This document shows positions 26,809-38,700 of a DNA stretch of 64,000 bases, piece by piece. The translations under genes and the position numbers were made by a program. The stretch spans positions 744,001-808,000 of the forward strand of contig JAWKUB010000003.1 of the NCBI GenBank assembly GCA_041398745.1, given 5' to 3'. Positions within the stretch are counted from its first letter, which is position 1; the number at the start of each line of letters is the position of its first letter. The DNA is from JACKHO01 sp041398745 (GTDB taxonomy: Bacteria; Planctomycetota; Planctomycetia; Planctomycetales; Planctomycetaceae). The notes under the pieces are model-generated. The model saw only the letters and a list, made by a program, of their open reading frames with translations, did not search any database and was not told the DNA's origin.

Positions 26809-27969
26809 CTATGTTACTTCGCCTTCCTTGTCGTTCTGCCCAGCAGTGAGAAGATGATTGTCAACCAATTCCGTTGGTCCGGGCGAAGAAATATCCTCTA
26901 CCTTCGACCTGCACGGACCGTTTGATGTGACCCTTACTGTTCTGTCTTTCCACATTCTCACCGCGCCAACGGGAGGAATCTGCAATGTCATTGGGGGATT
27001 GTCGTCGGCAGGTTGAAGGCGACTGTTTTGGACCAGAAAGCTCGGCTTGGCATCATCAGGGACGAATACGCGCGACGTAAACTTTCCAGCGTTGCAAACG
27101 ACAACGAGCTGGTCCGATTCCGTTTCGCTGATTCGGTAGAATCGTCCTCTTGAAGGACCGTTCGCATCCCCCGTTCTTCCTTCCTGGCGAGCGGCTTCTA
27201 GGCAGCGGTCATAGAATTCGCTGATGGAAGTTCTGCGTTCACTATCGGTGATGCCGTCGATCACATCCTCCCAGCTCATACATTTAATTGCTTGAGCCTG
27301 TTCAAGTTGCTGAAGTAGCGGCTCGAAATAGTCGTCATGCCAAAGTTCAAGTGCCTCTTTGTCGGCACCAAAAAACTGCGAGATTCTCATCGCAATTTTT
27401 GTTCTCATGGCCCCTGGACTTAGCTCGGTCGCGAAAAGGCCTTTGTTAATCTGGGACTGTGGCGCAAGCACCCAGAAAGCAATTTGTGGTAGAGGGTGCT
27501 CGTGGGGTTTGAGATTCCGCAGTGCCAAAGCGTGTGCCATGCAGGCGACGTTTCGGACAGCCTGGTCGTACCACTTGGCCGCACTTACCCCCGGAGACAG
27601 TTTCGAGAACATCTTCGCCTCAAAGACTTCAAAGCGAATTGCATTCTCCGATAGACGTACGCCGGATTGAGTTCCAGGCTCCCAATCGAAGTCACCAATG
27701 ATTCCGTCGACATTCGTAGGCCCTTCGGCCGCCTTTCCTCGTGATTGATCAAACGGGGTGAATAGTCTTGCCTCGGAGGACCATCTTGTTGGAGTTTTGC
27801 ACGCCGGAATGAGTTCACCCAACAGTCCCTCACTAGCAGCCTTGAGGATGAGGCGAAGCATCCATCCTTCATTGTACAGATAGGTTGCTGGCATACAGCC
27901 ACAGTCTGTACCGAGCGCACGAAGCATTTCCACAATGTCGTCGAGAGCATCTGTCTTCTGTGAGTTCAT
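26809..27969 (-). CDS. Uncharacterised protein with PD-(D/E)XK-like segment, between brxD and brxHI
   Basis: 386 aa, coupled to brxD by ATGA overlap and 1 nt from brxHI, so clearly part of the operon. Around residues 90-120 it has VDGIIGDFDWEP followed by IRFEVFEAKMFSKLSPG. An Asp strand followed by E-x-K is the signature of restriction-endonuclease-fold proteins. The rest is helical, with DRCLEAAR and a C-terminal beta-rich tail. I do not recognise a named BREX component. A nuclease or DNA-binding role is inferred from the motif and context only. Confidence 0.75.
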   Translation of the reverse strand: MNSQKTDALDDIVEMLRALGTDCGCMPATYLYNEGWMLRLILKAASEGLLGELIPACKTPTRWSSEARLFTPFDQSRGKAAEGPTNVDGIIGDFDWEPGTQSGVRLSENAIRFEVFEAKMFSKLSPGVSAAKWYDQAVRNVACMAHALALRNLKPHEHPLPQIAFWVLAPQSQINKGLFATELSPGAMRTKIAMRISQFFGADKEALELWHDDYFEPLLQQLEQAQAIKCMSWEDVIDGITDSERRTSISEFYDRCLEAARQEGRTGDANGPSRGRFYRISETESDQLVVVCNAGKFTSRVFVPDDAKPSFLVQNSRLQPADDNPPMTLQIPPVGAVRMWKDRTVRVTSNGPCRSKVEDISSPGPTELVDNHLLTAGQNDKEGEVT

Positions 27970-29285
27970 TCTAAATCCAACTCGATCTCATCTACTCCCG
28001 TAGCGTTGGCAGCTTGTCGTTCAACTGCGGTGAGCTCGGAATCGGTCATGGTAAGAGTGTAATGCTCGCGCGGATTGAACTCAGGAAACTGATCAACTCG
28101 ATCGAGAATGTCGGACACCAACTTTTTGAGAAAGATTCGAGGTGCGACGCCAATCTTTCCCCCTAGTTTGCCCGCCACTGCCTGCGCCAATTCCTGGACA
28201 TAGCTGTCATCGCACATTTCCCCAATTCGATCACCTGCTGCAGCATGTTCCTGATAAATGTCACGCACCTTGCAACCCACAAGTCGCAGTCGCTCAAGAT
28301 TAAAGGCAGGTAAACGAATCTGTGGAGCACGAGGATTATCGAATCTCGCATCGGTCTGAAAATCGACGTGCAGTCGTTGCGCAAGTGGCTCCAGACGCTG
28401 TATCCCTTGTGGGCCCTCAAAAAACGCCGAAGTGCCCGTAATCACCAGGTACAGGCCGGGGAATCGGCCGGCATCCACTTCATCGATCAGCTGTCGGAGG
28501 GCATTCAGGCTCTTGTCTCGGACATCGCTCCGAACTCGCTGAATCGTTTCGACTTCATCGAGAATCAAAAGCAGTCCCGGGTGACCAGAATCTCGAAGAA
28601 CGACCAGCACCCCTTGAAGGAAACTGAGTGCTCCGAAATGGTCAATGTCGCCTTTAACACCGCAGAACCGCTTGGCGGATGCCGCAACATTCGGCTGTCC
28701 TGCGAGCCAGCCTAGTATTCCCTCGGCGGTTGCCCGCTCATTGCTGGCAAGTGCCTGTCGGTAGCCGCGCAAGGCCGCACTGAATGTCGGCGCTGTGTCT
28801 GTCACTTTCGCCAGACGTTGTTCCAGTAGGTCGCTGGTTCGTTCGACGAGCGCGTTCTGATCATCTCCTGTCACAGTGCCTTCAGCGAGAACATCCTCCT
28901 CCAATGCGTAGAACCATCCATCGACGATGTTTCTCCAGGCTCCCTGCGGTGTGTCGGCAGTTGCGAGTCGTTCCATTAAGCGTCGATACACAGTCTCCAG
29001 CCGATGCAATGGGGTTTCGGTTTCGGAAACCTGGACCTCTGCCGATGCAAATCCCAGTTTGCGGGCGCGGTCGGCTAACCATCTGGCAAAGAAAGTCTTT
29101 CCACAGCCATATTCACCTCGTACTGCTTTAAAGACTCCACCGCCTGCAGAAACCTTGCTGAGTTCGTCATCCAATGCAGATTCAAACCCTCCCAGGCCCA
29201 CCGCAAACGCATCGAGACTGCTCTGAGGCACGGTCCCGCGACGCAAGGCATCGACGATTTCCTCTCTTCTCTTTGGGCTAATCAC
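27966..29285 (-). CDS. brxD: BREX ATP-binding protein BrxD
   Basis: 439 aa P-loop ATPase. Walker A is GEYGCGKTFFARWLADRAR (~residue 56-75). Walker B is LLLILDEVETIQRVRSDVR. The N-terminal phrase RREEIVDALRRGTVPQSSLDAFAVGLGGFE is typical of BrxD-type (DUF2791) proteins, and the length fits. It starts 21 nt after the disrupted second pglX and overlaps the next gene by 4 nt. In type 2 BREX it is paired with the brxHI helicase. Confidence 0.87.
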   Translation of the reverse strand: MISPKRREEIVDALRRGTVPQSSLDAFAVGLGGFESALDDELSKVSAGGGVFKAVRGEYGCGKTFFARWLADRARKLGFASAEVQVSETETPLHRLETVYRRLMERLATADTPQGAWRNIVDGWFYALEEDVLAEGTVTGDDQNALVERTSDLLEQRLAKVTDTAPTFSAALRGYRQALASNERATAEGILGWLAGQPNVAASAKRFCGVKGDIDHFGALSFLQGVLVVLRDSGHPGLLLILDEVETIQRVRSDVRDKSLNALRQLIDEVDAGRFPGLYLVITGTSAFFEGPQGIQRLEPLAQRLHVDFQTDARFDNPRAPQIRLPAFNLERLRLVGCKVRDIYQEHAAAGDRIGEMCDDSYVQELAQAVAGKLGGKIGVAPRIFLKKLVSDILDRVDQFPEFNPREHYTLTMTDSELTAVERQAANATGVDEIELDLE

Positions 29286-29306
29286 GTTGAAGCCCCCCGT
29301 TCTTTG

Positions 29307-32300
29307 CTATCGGTTCTTCTTTGGGGCCCAGGCTTTGACTTCGTCTTCGGTCATGCCGAGGCCTTTGGCTTCTTCGATGGCGAACCCTTCGTAGACTTCG
29401 TCCATGCGCTGGTTGTACTCGGGGTCGATGTCGTGGTGCCATTGTTTGAGCCAGGGCATTAGCTCAATAACTCCGGCCAGCAGGGGGACGAGTCGGGGAT
29501 CGTCGCGGCCGCCGAGGCGTTCCTGGACGTCGACGTAGTAGGCGCTGATGGCCTGAGCGAGTTGCAAATGGTTATAGCCAGCCCAGGCAATCATCAAGGT
29601 GCCGTCCGGGCCTTCGCAGTGGGGGAAGCTGACCCAGCGCTCTTTCGGAACATCCAGCTTACCTCGCAGTGACCAGTAGCGCGCTCCACCGGTTGAGATG
29701 AAATCGCCGCGCTTATATTTGGGAGGAACGGGGATCGACAGAATTGCATCCAATCCTCGATCATTGGAGCGCTGTGCTTCAGGGGTGTCTGTCTGCCATT
29801 TGGCGATCTGCTCCCGTTGCTTGTCGGTCAGCTCGTAGTCAGCGAGTTTGACGGCCTGGCCAGCACGCAGTTTGTCTTCCAGCCGCTGCAGCTCCCAGGT
29901 CTTTTCCCACTCGGCTCGATTGCGCAGTCCGTCAGGTTTGTAACGCAGTACAGGGAGCAGTGGGACGTGCTCGCCCTGAACCAGTTCTGCAACCAGTCGC
30001 TGGACATCGAAGGCCGGATCGTCGCGATAGACTTCCGCCACTTCCATGAACTGCTCGTCCTGCCGAGCGATGTCTGCCAGTTTGGCGACGGAAGTCAGTG
30101 AAATGTCGATCTTCGCCGTGACCGTTCCTTCATCGTTCATACGGCCATCCAAATCGAAGTAGCTCTCCAGTCGCTCAACAAGCCATAGTTTTCCGTCTTC
30201 TCCAAATTCATCGTCGACGCGCTGATGATTAAACAGCCCCTGACGTCCAATCCATCGTCGTTTTGTCATCGCACTCTCAAGGAGCCCAAGGTCACGGTCA
30301 CCCTGAATCGCACTCACGCGTGCTGTCCATAATGTCGAAACTACTTCGGGCCATTCGGATGGAACGCGAGAAGGAACAGTGAATCCATCTTCGTTCTTTC
30401 CTTCCACAATACAATAGGGCCGGTCACCTTGTCCGAGTGCAAAGTCGGGTAGCGAACGCGACAGCAATGAATCATCAACTATGTCGTACATTCGATAACA
30501 GATGTAATCAATCTCTTCTTGAAGCAGAAACTGCCGCGCGCGAATAGCGTTACGACTCTCTGAATTCTGCTCCCATCGCTTACGTATGGACGAAGCCTCT
30601 ATGGGCTCAGTGCTTATGGCTGCTCGTGCCGACAATGATTCGAATTGCTCAGCAAGTCGCAACATCTCCTGTGCGTGTTTCGCCAAATCACTTCGATATT
30701 TAGAATTGTCCCAAGCAAGAGGTAGCGGGAACTTCGCTACTTGCGTTCCAGAATACTCATATGGGACCTTAGCCCTTGAATCGAGGCGAATTCCGTCGCC
30801 GCCTGTCATTTGCTTTTGATGACTGACTTGCTTGAGCCAGAAGCACGCAAGCGAACTATTCATTAGCCCTAGTAACGCGAAATACTCATCCTGGGAAGCG
30901 GTTTCTGGCAATTGAACTACTGGTGAGGAGTGATTGTATATCTCGCCGAGTTGTGGCGTTACAAAATGGTTATGCGGCGCTAAGAACGCGAACACCAACG
31001 TGTTTTGTTTGTCAATTCGCGACGCCGTTATCTGATGCCACTCCCACCATGGACGTCCTTCGATAAAGTAGGTCTGCCGTGAAAAGGTAGCTCGGTTACC
31101 AAGAGTCGTTTTTGCTGGCCACAACCACAGTAAGAGACCCGGTAACGCTGTGATTGAGAGCAATCCGTCCGAATCGTAAGGGAAAAGAGACGCCATGTTT
31201 CGCGGCACCGTCCAATCGCGTATGTCGTCGCCCAGCAGAACCGTGCGGCGCGCTCGCTCTTCAACGCGCCTCCGACGGAATGCTGCCAGTGGCGCAAACA
31301 TTATGTCGTCGGCATTTGTCATCCCTAGAACACCAATCGCAGACGCGATACTGTTGAGCGCAGAGACAGACGCTTTGTCGATTCTTTCCTTTAATTCTGC
31401 GGCGCCCCCACCGCCAATGGACCACGGATGCTTGCAGAATTTGGTTCGCTCAGAATCGTCGATGCTGATAAACTCTGTTTGTTTCCCTGCGTGATCTAAG
31501 TGAGAGATGATGCTCTGCCAAACTAGTCCGCTGGCTGGTTCATCTGGAGTTTCCGGCTCACCACGAATTCCAAGTGCAGTGCGAATGGAAGATTGAAGTG
31601 GTTTTCGGTTTCTACCAAATAGAATAACAGTTGGCGTTCCGTGGCCGGGTATAAAAGCACCACTCGTGTCGATAACGTGGGTGACGTCAAGTATCGGAAA
31701 GAGCTCTTCAACAAACTTCTTTCCGAATGCTCGTTTCATGAAGCTGTTTGCAGTGATTTGGCCAGTAAAGCCAGCAGCCCCAGTGTCTGTTCCGCCATGG
31801 GCAGCCAGTTGAAAGATTCTGTCCATAAACGGCATGGCAAGAGAATACTTCATGTGGCACGTCTTCGGATATAGCTTCCGGTAGACCTTGTTCGCCGCTC
31901 GATCCTTTGGAGTGATATATGGTGGATTGGCCACGACAGTATGAAAGGTTCCTTCTTGCAAAATGCGTCTGAGATTCTCGGCGTCTTCGGTGCGGAAATA
32001 GTGGGACTCGTCCGTCCAATCGCCCAGCGTCTGTTGTCGCTGGCGACCGTGATACAGCGAATCACCGCAGGCCAGATTCATGGTAAATGCTGGAGCATCT
32101 TTCAGTTGTTTGATGCCACAGGCCTGCATCGCAACCAGTAACAACCGGAACCGGGCGATCGCGATCGCAAATGGGTTGATGTCCACCCAGTAGAATCCGA
32201 ACTCGGGTCCGCTGCACCAGTTCCACATTGGTCCCCGGCTCCTGCTTCTGCCAGCGATTCAGTATTCGTGCAGAAAGCTGCCGAGTAGAAGTGACCGCTT

Positions 32301-33054
32301 CCACAGGCAGGGTCGATCATCTGCTTAAAGATGTTCTGGATTCGTATGGGAGTCAGCCCAAGCTCATCTGGCGAGGACCAGGTGGCGTTAAGGGTGACCC
32401 TCCACAGTCCGGTGTCTGCAAGAGTGCATACTTCTTGCGGGCGCTCGCTGAGGTCTTGGTACAGATTCACCGAAGGAAACGTATGTCCCAGCCTGATCCA
32501 TCGTTCTGGGGGGATCGGTGAAGTCATGCAGCGAAGTGGCCGCTGTCGGAATCAATCTTTTGAAAGAACGTAGTAACTCTCCGGCTGCATCCGGTCCCAG
32601 CGGTGGGCGAGGCATTCATCCGGTTGTGCGGACCAAACACATCCTTACCCGCTGGCAGCTTGCCCAGTCCTGCAAAGATGTCAACAGATACTCCGATCGG
32701 TCAGCTTCGCCCGTTCAGGGTCCTGAAAGAACAGTGTATGTTCTTCCCAGGCTTCCCAACAAGCCGCTTCCCCGGTCCACGCAATCCGGGGGATCAAGCC
32801 AGTTCGTTGTCTTCCAGAAACCGGGCCGAAACACAGCTGAGTACCCAGGCAGCCGCCACCTGCGTAATGAAGTCATCCAGCCACTGCTTGTACGTGTGAG
32901 CTGTTCGCTCCGCATCCTTGGCCTGCTTGTACTCCGCGCGCAGCCACTCCCCCACCTCCGGCACTTCGGAGGAAGTCGTACGTTCCAACAAATCCGCTTC
33001 GAGCTTACGAAGCAGCGACTGCAGATCGGATAGAAGAACTTGCCGGTTTATCAT
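29307..33054 (-). pseudogene. pglX: Second pglX copy, frameshifted near its 5' end
   Basis: The first 87 codons (32794-33054, MINRQVLLSDLQ...) are ~90% identical to the intact pglX start. The frame is then lost several times between ~32790 and ~32230; pieces lie at 32388-32615 (LGPDAAGELLRSF) and 32102-32527 (IDPACGSGHF, the SAM motif). From 32228 to 29307 the frame is open for 973 codons, with catalytic NPPYITPKD and a C-terminal end nearly identical to the intact copy, while the central target-recognition part differs. The SAM-binding motif is therefore separated from the catalytic motif by frame breaks. It sits in the operon 15 nt after pglZ. A 973-aa product, if made, would lack SAM motif I. 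Confidence 0.88.
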
Positions 33055-33069
33055 GAATCCGCTTCTGTG

Positions 33070-35766
33070 TTATTCCACCAGGTCAAACTGCTTCAGCAGC
33101 AGGTCGCGGTTTAGTTCGATTGTGTCGGCGGCATCGTCTCGGCGAAGAACGTCATAGCCATCAACGTTCAGCACGCGCTCGGCTTTGGCCAACAATCCTG
33201 GTAAGCGTACGGCAGGAAACTCCAAGGCTCTCGAAAGTGCTGCACTTGTCATTTTGCCGCCACGTTCATCCAAAGCACTAAGCAGTCGGGTGAAGATGTC
33301 GTCTGAGGGGATGCCGCGGCCTCCGAACCGTTTCTGGTCCTTAAACACACTGCACGCGATAAGACGCAAAATCCACGCAGGCGATTGCGAGTCGGTCACA
33401 GTCACTGGATCGTCCTCGCTCATATCAAACAGCCTGCCCTTGTCTTGCGGGTTGACTGACTTCAGTTTCGGAGCAGGCTCGGCTTTGCCGGGACCTATCG
33501 GCGACACATCATCCCACCATGCTGGTGTGTCGATGGGTTGCTCACTCCAGTCGCTGGGGTAATCATCGGTGCTGGCAAGAACAGCGATCGGTACGATCAT
33601 CTCTTGTGGATTCAATCCACCGTGATAGCCATTCTTCTTGACGCCGAATCGAACGCCCTCACTCCACGGCGCGATTATCCGGTGCCCCTTGGGAACAACA
33701 CGCGAACCCTCGATGACGAATTCGTCGCTTTCCGGCGTCCCAACGTCCGTTCGCCAACGCTCACCGCCAGCGAGTTCATCCTGGTAAACACGGCCTTTGG
33801 CATGGCAGTCAAGCACATGACCGTGATCACTCAGCAAAACCACCAGACGGCGTGCGATTCTCGCCTCGTGTAAGAGTGCCGGTAATACTTTGATTTCATC
33901 TCTGCTCCATCGAGTGTCGATTTGCTCCCCCTTGAGCAGGTGATCGTCCACTGCGTTAACAACGACACCCACGACTCGACGGTGTGTTGATGCGATTTCC
34001 TTACGGACTTCTGCGGCGAGTACCGTATCTTCTGTTTCCGAAAGACCAGCCTTGTGAAACAGAATTGGCGGTGACCCGCTACGACAGTATTTCAACAGAC
34101 CAGAATGCTTCTCGAACTGCTTCTGCTCGATCTCCTTGCTTCCCTGTCTCAGTGCGCCGCTCAGCAGACTGGCTCTGGAAAACTCAGTCACCGACGGAAT
34201 TGTGGCTAGTCCAGGACGGTTGAATTGCCGACCGGGCTCTGAAATTGCAATCCACTCATGCCGTGTGACATCAGTGAGAAGTTCCCGCAATACGGCAACG
34301 CTCATTCCATCGACAACAATGACCAGTACCAGTCCGTTGTCGGCCAGCGGAGCAACCACTTGATCGAGAATCCGCTCTACCGGAATCACTTCGGTGCTTT
34401 TCGATCCGGTGGCCGTCCAGTCGGCTAACAACTTCGCAAATATCCTGGCCTGACGTTCGCGGGTCTCCGTCACGCGGTCAAAAAGCCGTGCGTACGCAGC
34501 GGACAGTTGCTGAACCGGATCACCGCTTCGCAGACTCAATCGAGCCCAGTCGACAAAGCCTCCCACGAGAAGATGACCGTCTGCGGCCTCGTCAAACGAT
34601 TTCGGCTCGATTTGGGGCTGACCCTGAAGACTTCCGAGCCATCGAATTAGACGGACTGCCATCTCGACCCGCTGAAGTCGCCGTTCCTCGCGGAAGGCAT
34701 GATCGTGCCGGCGGACGGCTCGGTGGGATTCCAATAGTTCACTAATATTGTCCAGTGTCGGGGCTTCAAGCAGTTTGGATATGTCCGTTCCAACCTGCGC
34801 GAGTCGTTCGTCGAAGCCGATTCGTGAGGTGTCACTCAGGTGTGCAAACTTGGAGGCACCGATTTCACACAATATTTCATCGCCGCGCCCGATGATCTTT
34901 TCGCAGAACTTTGGATCAGTGTCTCGCAGCGTACGAATCACTTCCGTTGCAGTCCCACTCCAGCGCTGCATGTCGTCAGCACGGGGGGTTGTTCCTCCGA
35001 AGTATCGTTCTTCCAGCTTCCCGGTCGCTTTTTCCAGTTTGCCTATTGCTGAAGGATGATAAATCACGCTCGCGCAAAGGCCGATTGGCACGGCATCAGC
35101 TCGCTCCAGTCGCTGCACGCAATGCAGAAATGCTGCAGCCGCGGGCCCTGCCTTTTCCGTCAACCAGTTCACCGCGCCCTTCTGAAACTCAGGACCGCAA
35201 CTACGAAACCTGGCGGTCGCATCGTTGTTGAGCGACCATTTCAACAATGATGTCAAATCGGGCGATTCATCCCGCAAACCAATAGAATGGCTGAGCAGTA
35301 ACGGCCAGACGGTCTCTGCATCCAAGAACCCGCCACGCGCTGGTGAGAAACCTCCTTTGGGTATCGAATCAAGCAACGACTCGGCAATCCACGTGTGATG
35401 CGTTAAGCGTGGATCAATCGCATGAGCATCGAACAGCGACCGGACGATCTGCCATGGGTCAATCTGCAACAGCTGGCGTTTGGCCAGTCGTAGCAGGATG
35501 TCTTCTCCGAGGTCCTGGTCATGCAGATTTGTAATCAAAACCTTTGTGGTATTTTCAGATGCCGGTTCGCGCAGAGCCATTCGGAACGATAGTGGAGAAT
35601 CGCACTGTGTAATGGAATAGTCGATTTCTCCATCTGTCCAAACGGATTTGTCCGTCCAGCGACCGGGCGAGTGGATTCCAATTACTCTGGCCTTGGGGAT
35701 CTTTTGCTGAATTGCAGCAACCTTGGCTTTGATTTGGCTGAATGAAGGAGCTGTCAAATTTGTCAT
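33070..35766 (-). CDS. pglZ: BREX-2 phosphatase-domain protein PglZ
   Basis: 898 aa, overlapping pglY by 4 nt (ATGA). The central region holds the alkaline-phosphatase-superfamily (PglZ) core: the first metal motif in LVLVIVVDGMSVAVLRELL, a Thr/Ser-rich stretch around PSVTEFSRASLLSGAL, and VVLLSDHGHVLD with the second metal site. A C-terminal winged-helix-like region ends the protein. PglZ is the hallmark of BREX/Pgl phage defence and is required with PglX and PglY. Confidence 0.93.
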   Translation of the reverse strand: MTNLTAPSFSQIKAKVAAIQQKIPKARVIGIHSPGRWTDKSVWTDGEIDYSITQCDSPLSFRMALREPASENTTKVLITNLHDQDLGEDILLRLAKRQLLQIDPWQIVRSLFDAHAIDPRLTHHTWIAESLLDSIPKGGFSPARGGFLDAETVWPLLLSHSIGLRDESPDLTSLLKWSLNNDATARFRSCGPEFQKGAVNWLTEKAGPAAAAFLHCVQRLERADAVPIGLCASVIYHPSAIGKLEKATGKLEERYFGGTTPRADDMQRWSGTATEVIRTLRDTDPKFCEKIIGRGDEILCEIGASKFAHLSDTSRIGFDERLAQVGTDISKLLEAPTLDNISELLESHRAVRRHDHAFREERRLQRVEMAVRLIRWLGSLQGQPQIEPKSFDEAADGHLLVGGFVDWARLSLRSGDPVQQLSAAYARLFDRVTETRERQARIFAKLLADWTATGSKSTEVIPVERILDQVVAPLADNGLVLVIVVDGMSVAVLRELLTDVTRHEWIAISEPGRQFNRPGLATIPSVTEFSRASLLSGALRQGSKEIEQKQFEKHSGLLKYCRSGSPPILFHKAGLSETEDTVLAAEVRKEIASTHRRVVGVVVNAVDDHLLKGEQIDTRWSRDEIKVLPALLHEARIARRLVVLLSDHGHVLDCHAKGRVYQDELAGGERWRTDVGTPESDEFVIEGSRVVPKGHRIIAPWSEGVRFGVKKNGYHGGLNPQEMIVPIAVLASTDDYPSDWSEQPIDTPAWWDDVSPIGPGKAEPAPKLKSVNPQDKGRLFDMSEDDPVTVTDSQSPAWILRLIACSVFKDQKRFGGRGIPSDDIFTRLLSALDERGGKMTSAALSRALEFPAVRLPGLLAKAERVLNVDGYDVLRRDDAADTIELNRDLLLKQFDLVE

Positions 35767-38700
35767 TCGTCGCCTCCTTCTTCGATCACCCAGCTCAAGT
35801 TGACGCGAACTGATTGGTCTGAGCCGAGTCTGCGGCTTAGATCGTCCAGTTCTCCCTTAGCGGCCTTAAGTGACAGATTCTGGCGAGAGTCCTGCTCCAC
35901 GACTTTTTTCTCATGCTTTACAGGCGGCTTAATGACAGGAGGAGCAGCACCCGGCTTCGTTGTCGGTGACGTCACTTCCACCAGTTTTTCCAGCAGTCTC
36001 ATCGACTGGGCGTGTGCTGACTTCAGTGCCGGCGCGAGTTCGATCGCGTGTTCATCACTGGAGAGTGCTTCCTCCAAAGCATCGAGGATTTTCTTGGCCG
36101 TCGCTTGATGTTCATCTGGTAGTTTCCGAACGAGTTCGAAAGTCTGCCAGCCAGCGGTGTCGAGATTGCCTTCCAGCTCCGCCGCTTTGGCAACACATTC
36201 ACCCATTGCAGCTTCGCTCGTCGCGACACCTGCCGTGGCCAGCAACTTGACGATTGCCGCCGGTTCCGAAACTCCAACTTTCTCGACCAAGGACAGCGTC
36301 GCCTTCGCCGTTTTCATGCGGTCGGTGGCCTCTGGAGACATTCCCATTTCAATCATACGCTGGTTAAGGCCCTGTCGGTACGCCTGGCACGACTTCTTTG
36401 CACCAGCGGACTTCTTCTTGCACTCAGTCGCCAGCGTATGCACGTTACTCGCACTGAGTAGACGCAGGCCTGCCACTCCGAAGATGCTGCCAGCTCGTTG
36501 TAACGCGAGTTCCCAATCATCTGAATCTGGCAGCTTATCTTTGCGCAATTCGCATGCGTCCGGGACATTAGAAAGCGTCGCGTCCTCGAACGCCCCACCA
36601 TGCAGGTAAAGCGTTTGGCTTGTTTGTGCCGCGTAGATCAGGATGATCAGATTTTGAGCTTCCTTTGGTAGCCCCATCGGTTTGGGATCGTCGATCCATT
36701 TTCGAAGTTGTCCCACAGATATCGCGCTGCCCGTCTCAGCTGCCTTACGGTTGAAGTGAGTCTTCCAGTGCTGTCCAAGCACGAAATGTGTTTTATCGAC
36801 ACCGAGTTCGCCGACGAGCAAGTGGTTGGCAATCTGCCGGACAACGGGCCGTTGAAGTTTGTCGATTTCGATTCTGCCATCTCCGACCTGCGTCGCCGGA
36901 ATGATGTGTTCGTAGACCTTCTTCAACGAACTGGTTTTGACTTCCGCTTCAAAGAATGGAGCCGCCGGGAATTCGTGCTCCAGTGCCTGACTGACCAGAT
37001 GCTGCATGGCATCGCCGAGGTTGATGACCGCTGGCGGCCGGGGTTCAAATCCAGGACATAGTGAAACAAACTGCTCATTCAAATCCAGATCATGTGTCGT
37101 TTCGAGTGATCCCGGCGTCAACGATTCCAGTCCATAGGCCGCATCGAGATGATTCTCGACTCGCTGCCGAAGCTGATTGCGCTGGCTTTCCAGAATGGAC
37201 TTTGCTGACTGTCGATCCTGCGGTGATAGGTGATTGGTAAATTGGCCGAAACGTTCGCCCGTCAGGATATGTTCCAGCGCGACCAGAATGCCGAGGTCTG
37301 CGAGTGCCTCCTGGCTGAAGAATGAGGGCAACCAGCAGATGGTTTTTCCCCCTTCAGGTTGCAGCTGCATGAACTCCTGAATCTTGCTCAGGTCGTCTCT
37401 TGGCCCGTGTCCTGGATCATCAAACGGAAAGTCGATGATCAGCTTCCAGTCGGCATCCTTGTTATCCAGGGAGGACGGCGGGAGCTCTCGAATGTTCCTG
37501 AACAGAACGGAACAGCTGCGCTTCGTATTTCGCCACAAGAATTCGTGGAACTGCTCGAACTCACCTTCACCAGAAATACCCAGTTGTTCAAACAACATCT
37601 GACGGACACGACGAATGCGGTTGCCCTGATTGTCGACAGTTTGACGCGCCTGTTCGACAATCGTGGCTGTGTCAACGCCGGACAGTTGCACGGAAATGGT
37701 AGGGTTGGCTTCCTCGCCAATGTTGATCTCACCAACCGACCCTCGCCATTTCTTGACTAATCGCAATACTTCGGCCGCCTCTTTCCCAGGGATGGGCGAC
37801 TTAATACTCCCATGATTCAACGCCGCTAGTTTCTCTGCCGTCAGTGCTCGCAGCGATTCAACTTCTGGCACGAGTGCCGACAACAGCAGTGTTTTGACCA
37901 GTCGATCGTGATTGCGAAATTGAATTCGCTTTGGATCGTCATGAGACAGTTGCTCTACATCTTCCTGGCGAATGCCGTTGTCCTTCTCCAACACGGGCAG
38001 CAGTTTCTGATGGTAAAGCCGTTTAGCATTATCGAAGTGAATCGCCATTTCTTGACTGAAGGCTTCATCACCATGAGCGACAACGTCAAACAGGTCACCC
38101 ACAGGGATAATCTCACCTAATTGCAGCGTCTCGCGATGATCAACCAGCAGCTGCATCATTACTTTCAGAGCGGTCCGCTCGCGTTGCAGCACGCTGGATA
38201 CCGCAATCAGTGTTTGCACGAGTGCCGGACTAAAGGGATAGACCTGCCGAAACATCTTCTGATTGCCCTCCTGCGTGAGCAGGATGCTCATGACGTTGTC
38301 TTTCAGCTTCGCAGTCTTCTCGAACGCTGCATCCAGTTCATCGCGGGCCGCTTCGTTGCGGCAGCGGAGGACACGTTTTTGAGCAATTGCTGGCAAGTTG
38401 CGATCTTCCAGCGTGATGGTGTCGAAGCGGCCCTGCTGCCAGTCCAGAGAATCGCTGAAACTGAGCTTCTCCGCTCCAGGCACATGGTCACCCACCAATT
38501 CACGCAGATCACGTTGCCTTGCCACAAAACTGACCAGTGGAATGGGTCTTTCTGCCGACTGCGCCTCAACCAGATTCGTGAGTTTGGCTGCTTCACGTTT
38601 AACGAAACCAAGATCAGCAGAATTCGTTGCCAACCACAGAATCAGTTCGTCCAAAAAAAGGATCATCGCGTCGTAGCCCTGCGACTTCGCATGTTGGCTG

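Noticed and set aside
29307..32228. 973-codon frame as an independent functional methyltransferase
   Set aside because: It lacks SAM motif I, which is upstream in another frame; the homologous intact pglX shows it is a truncated copy.
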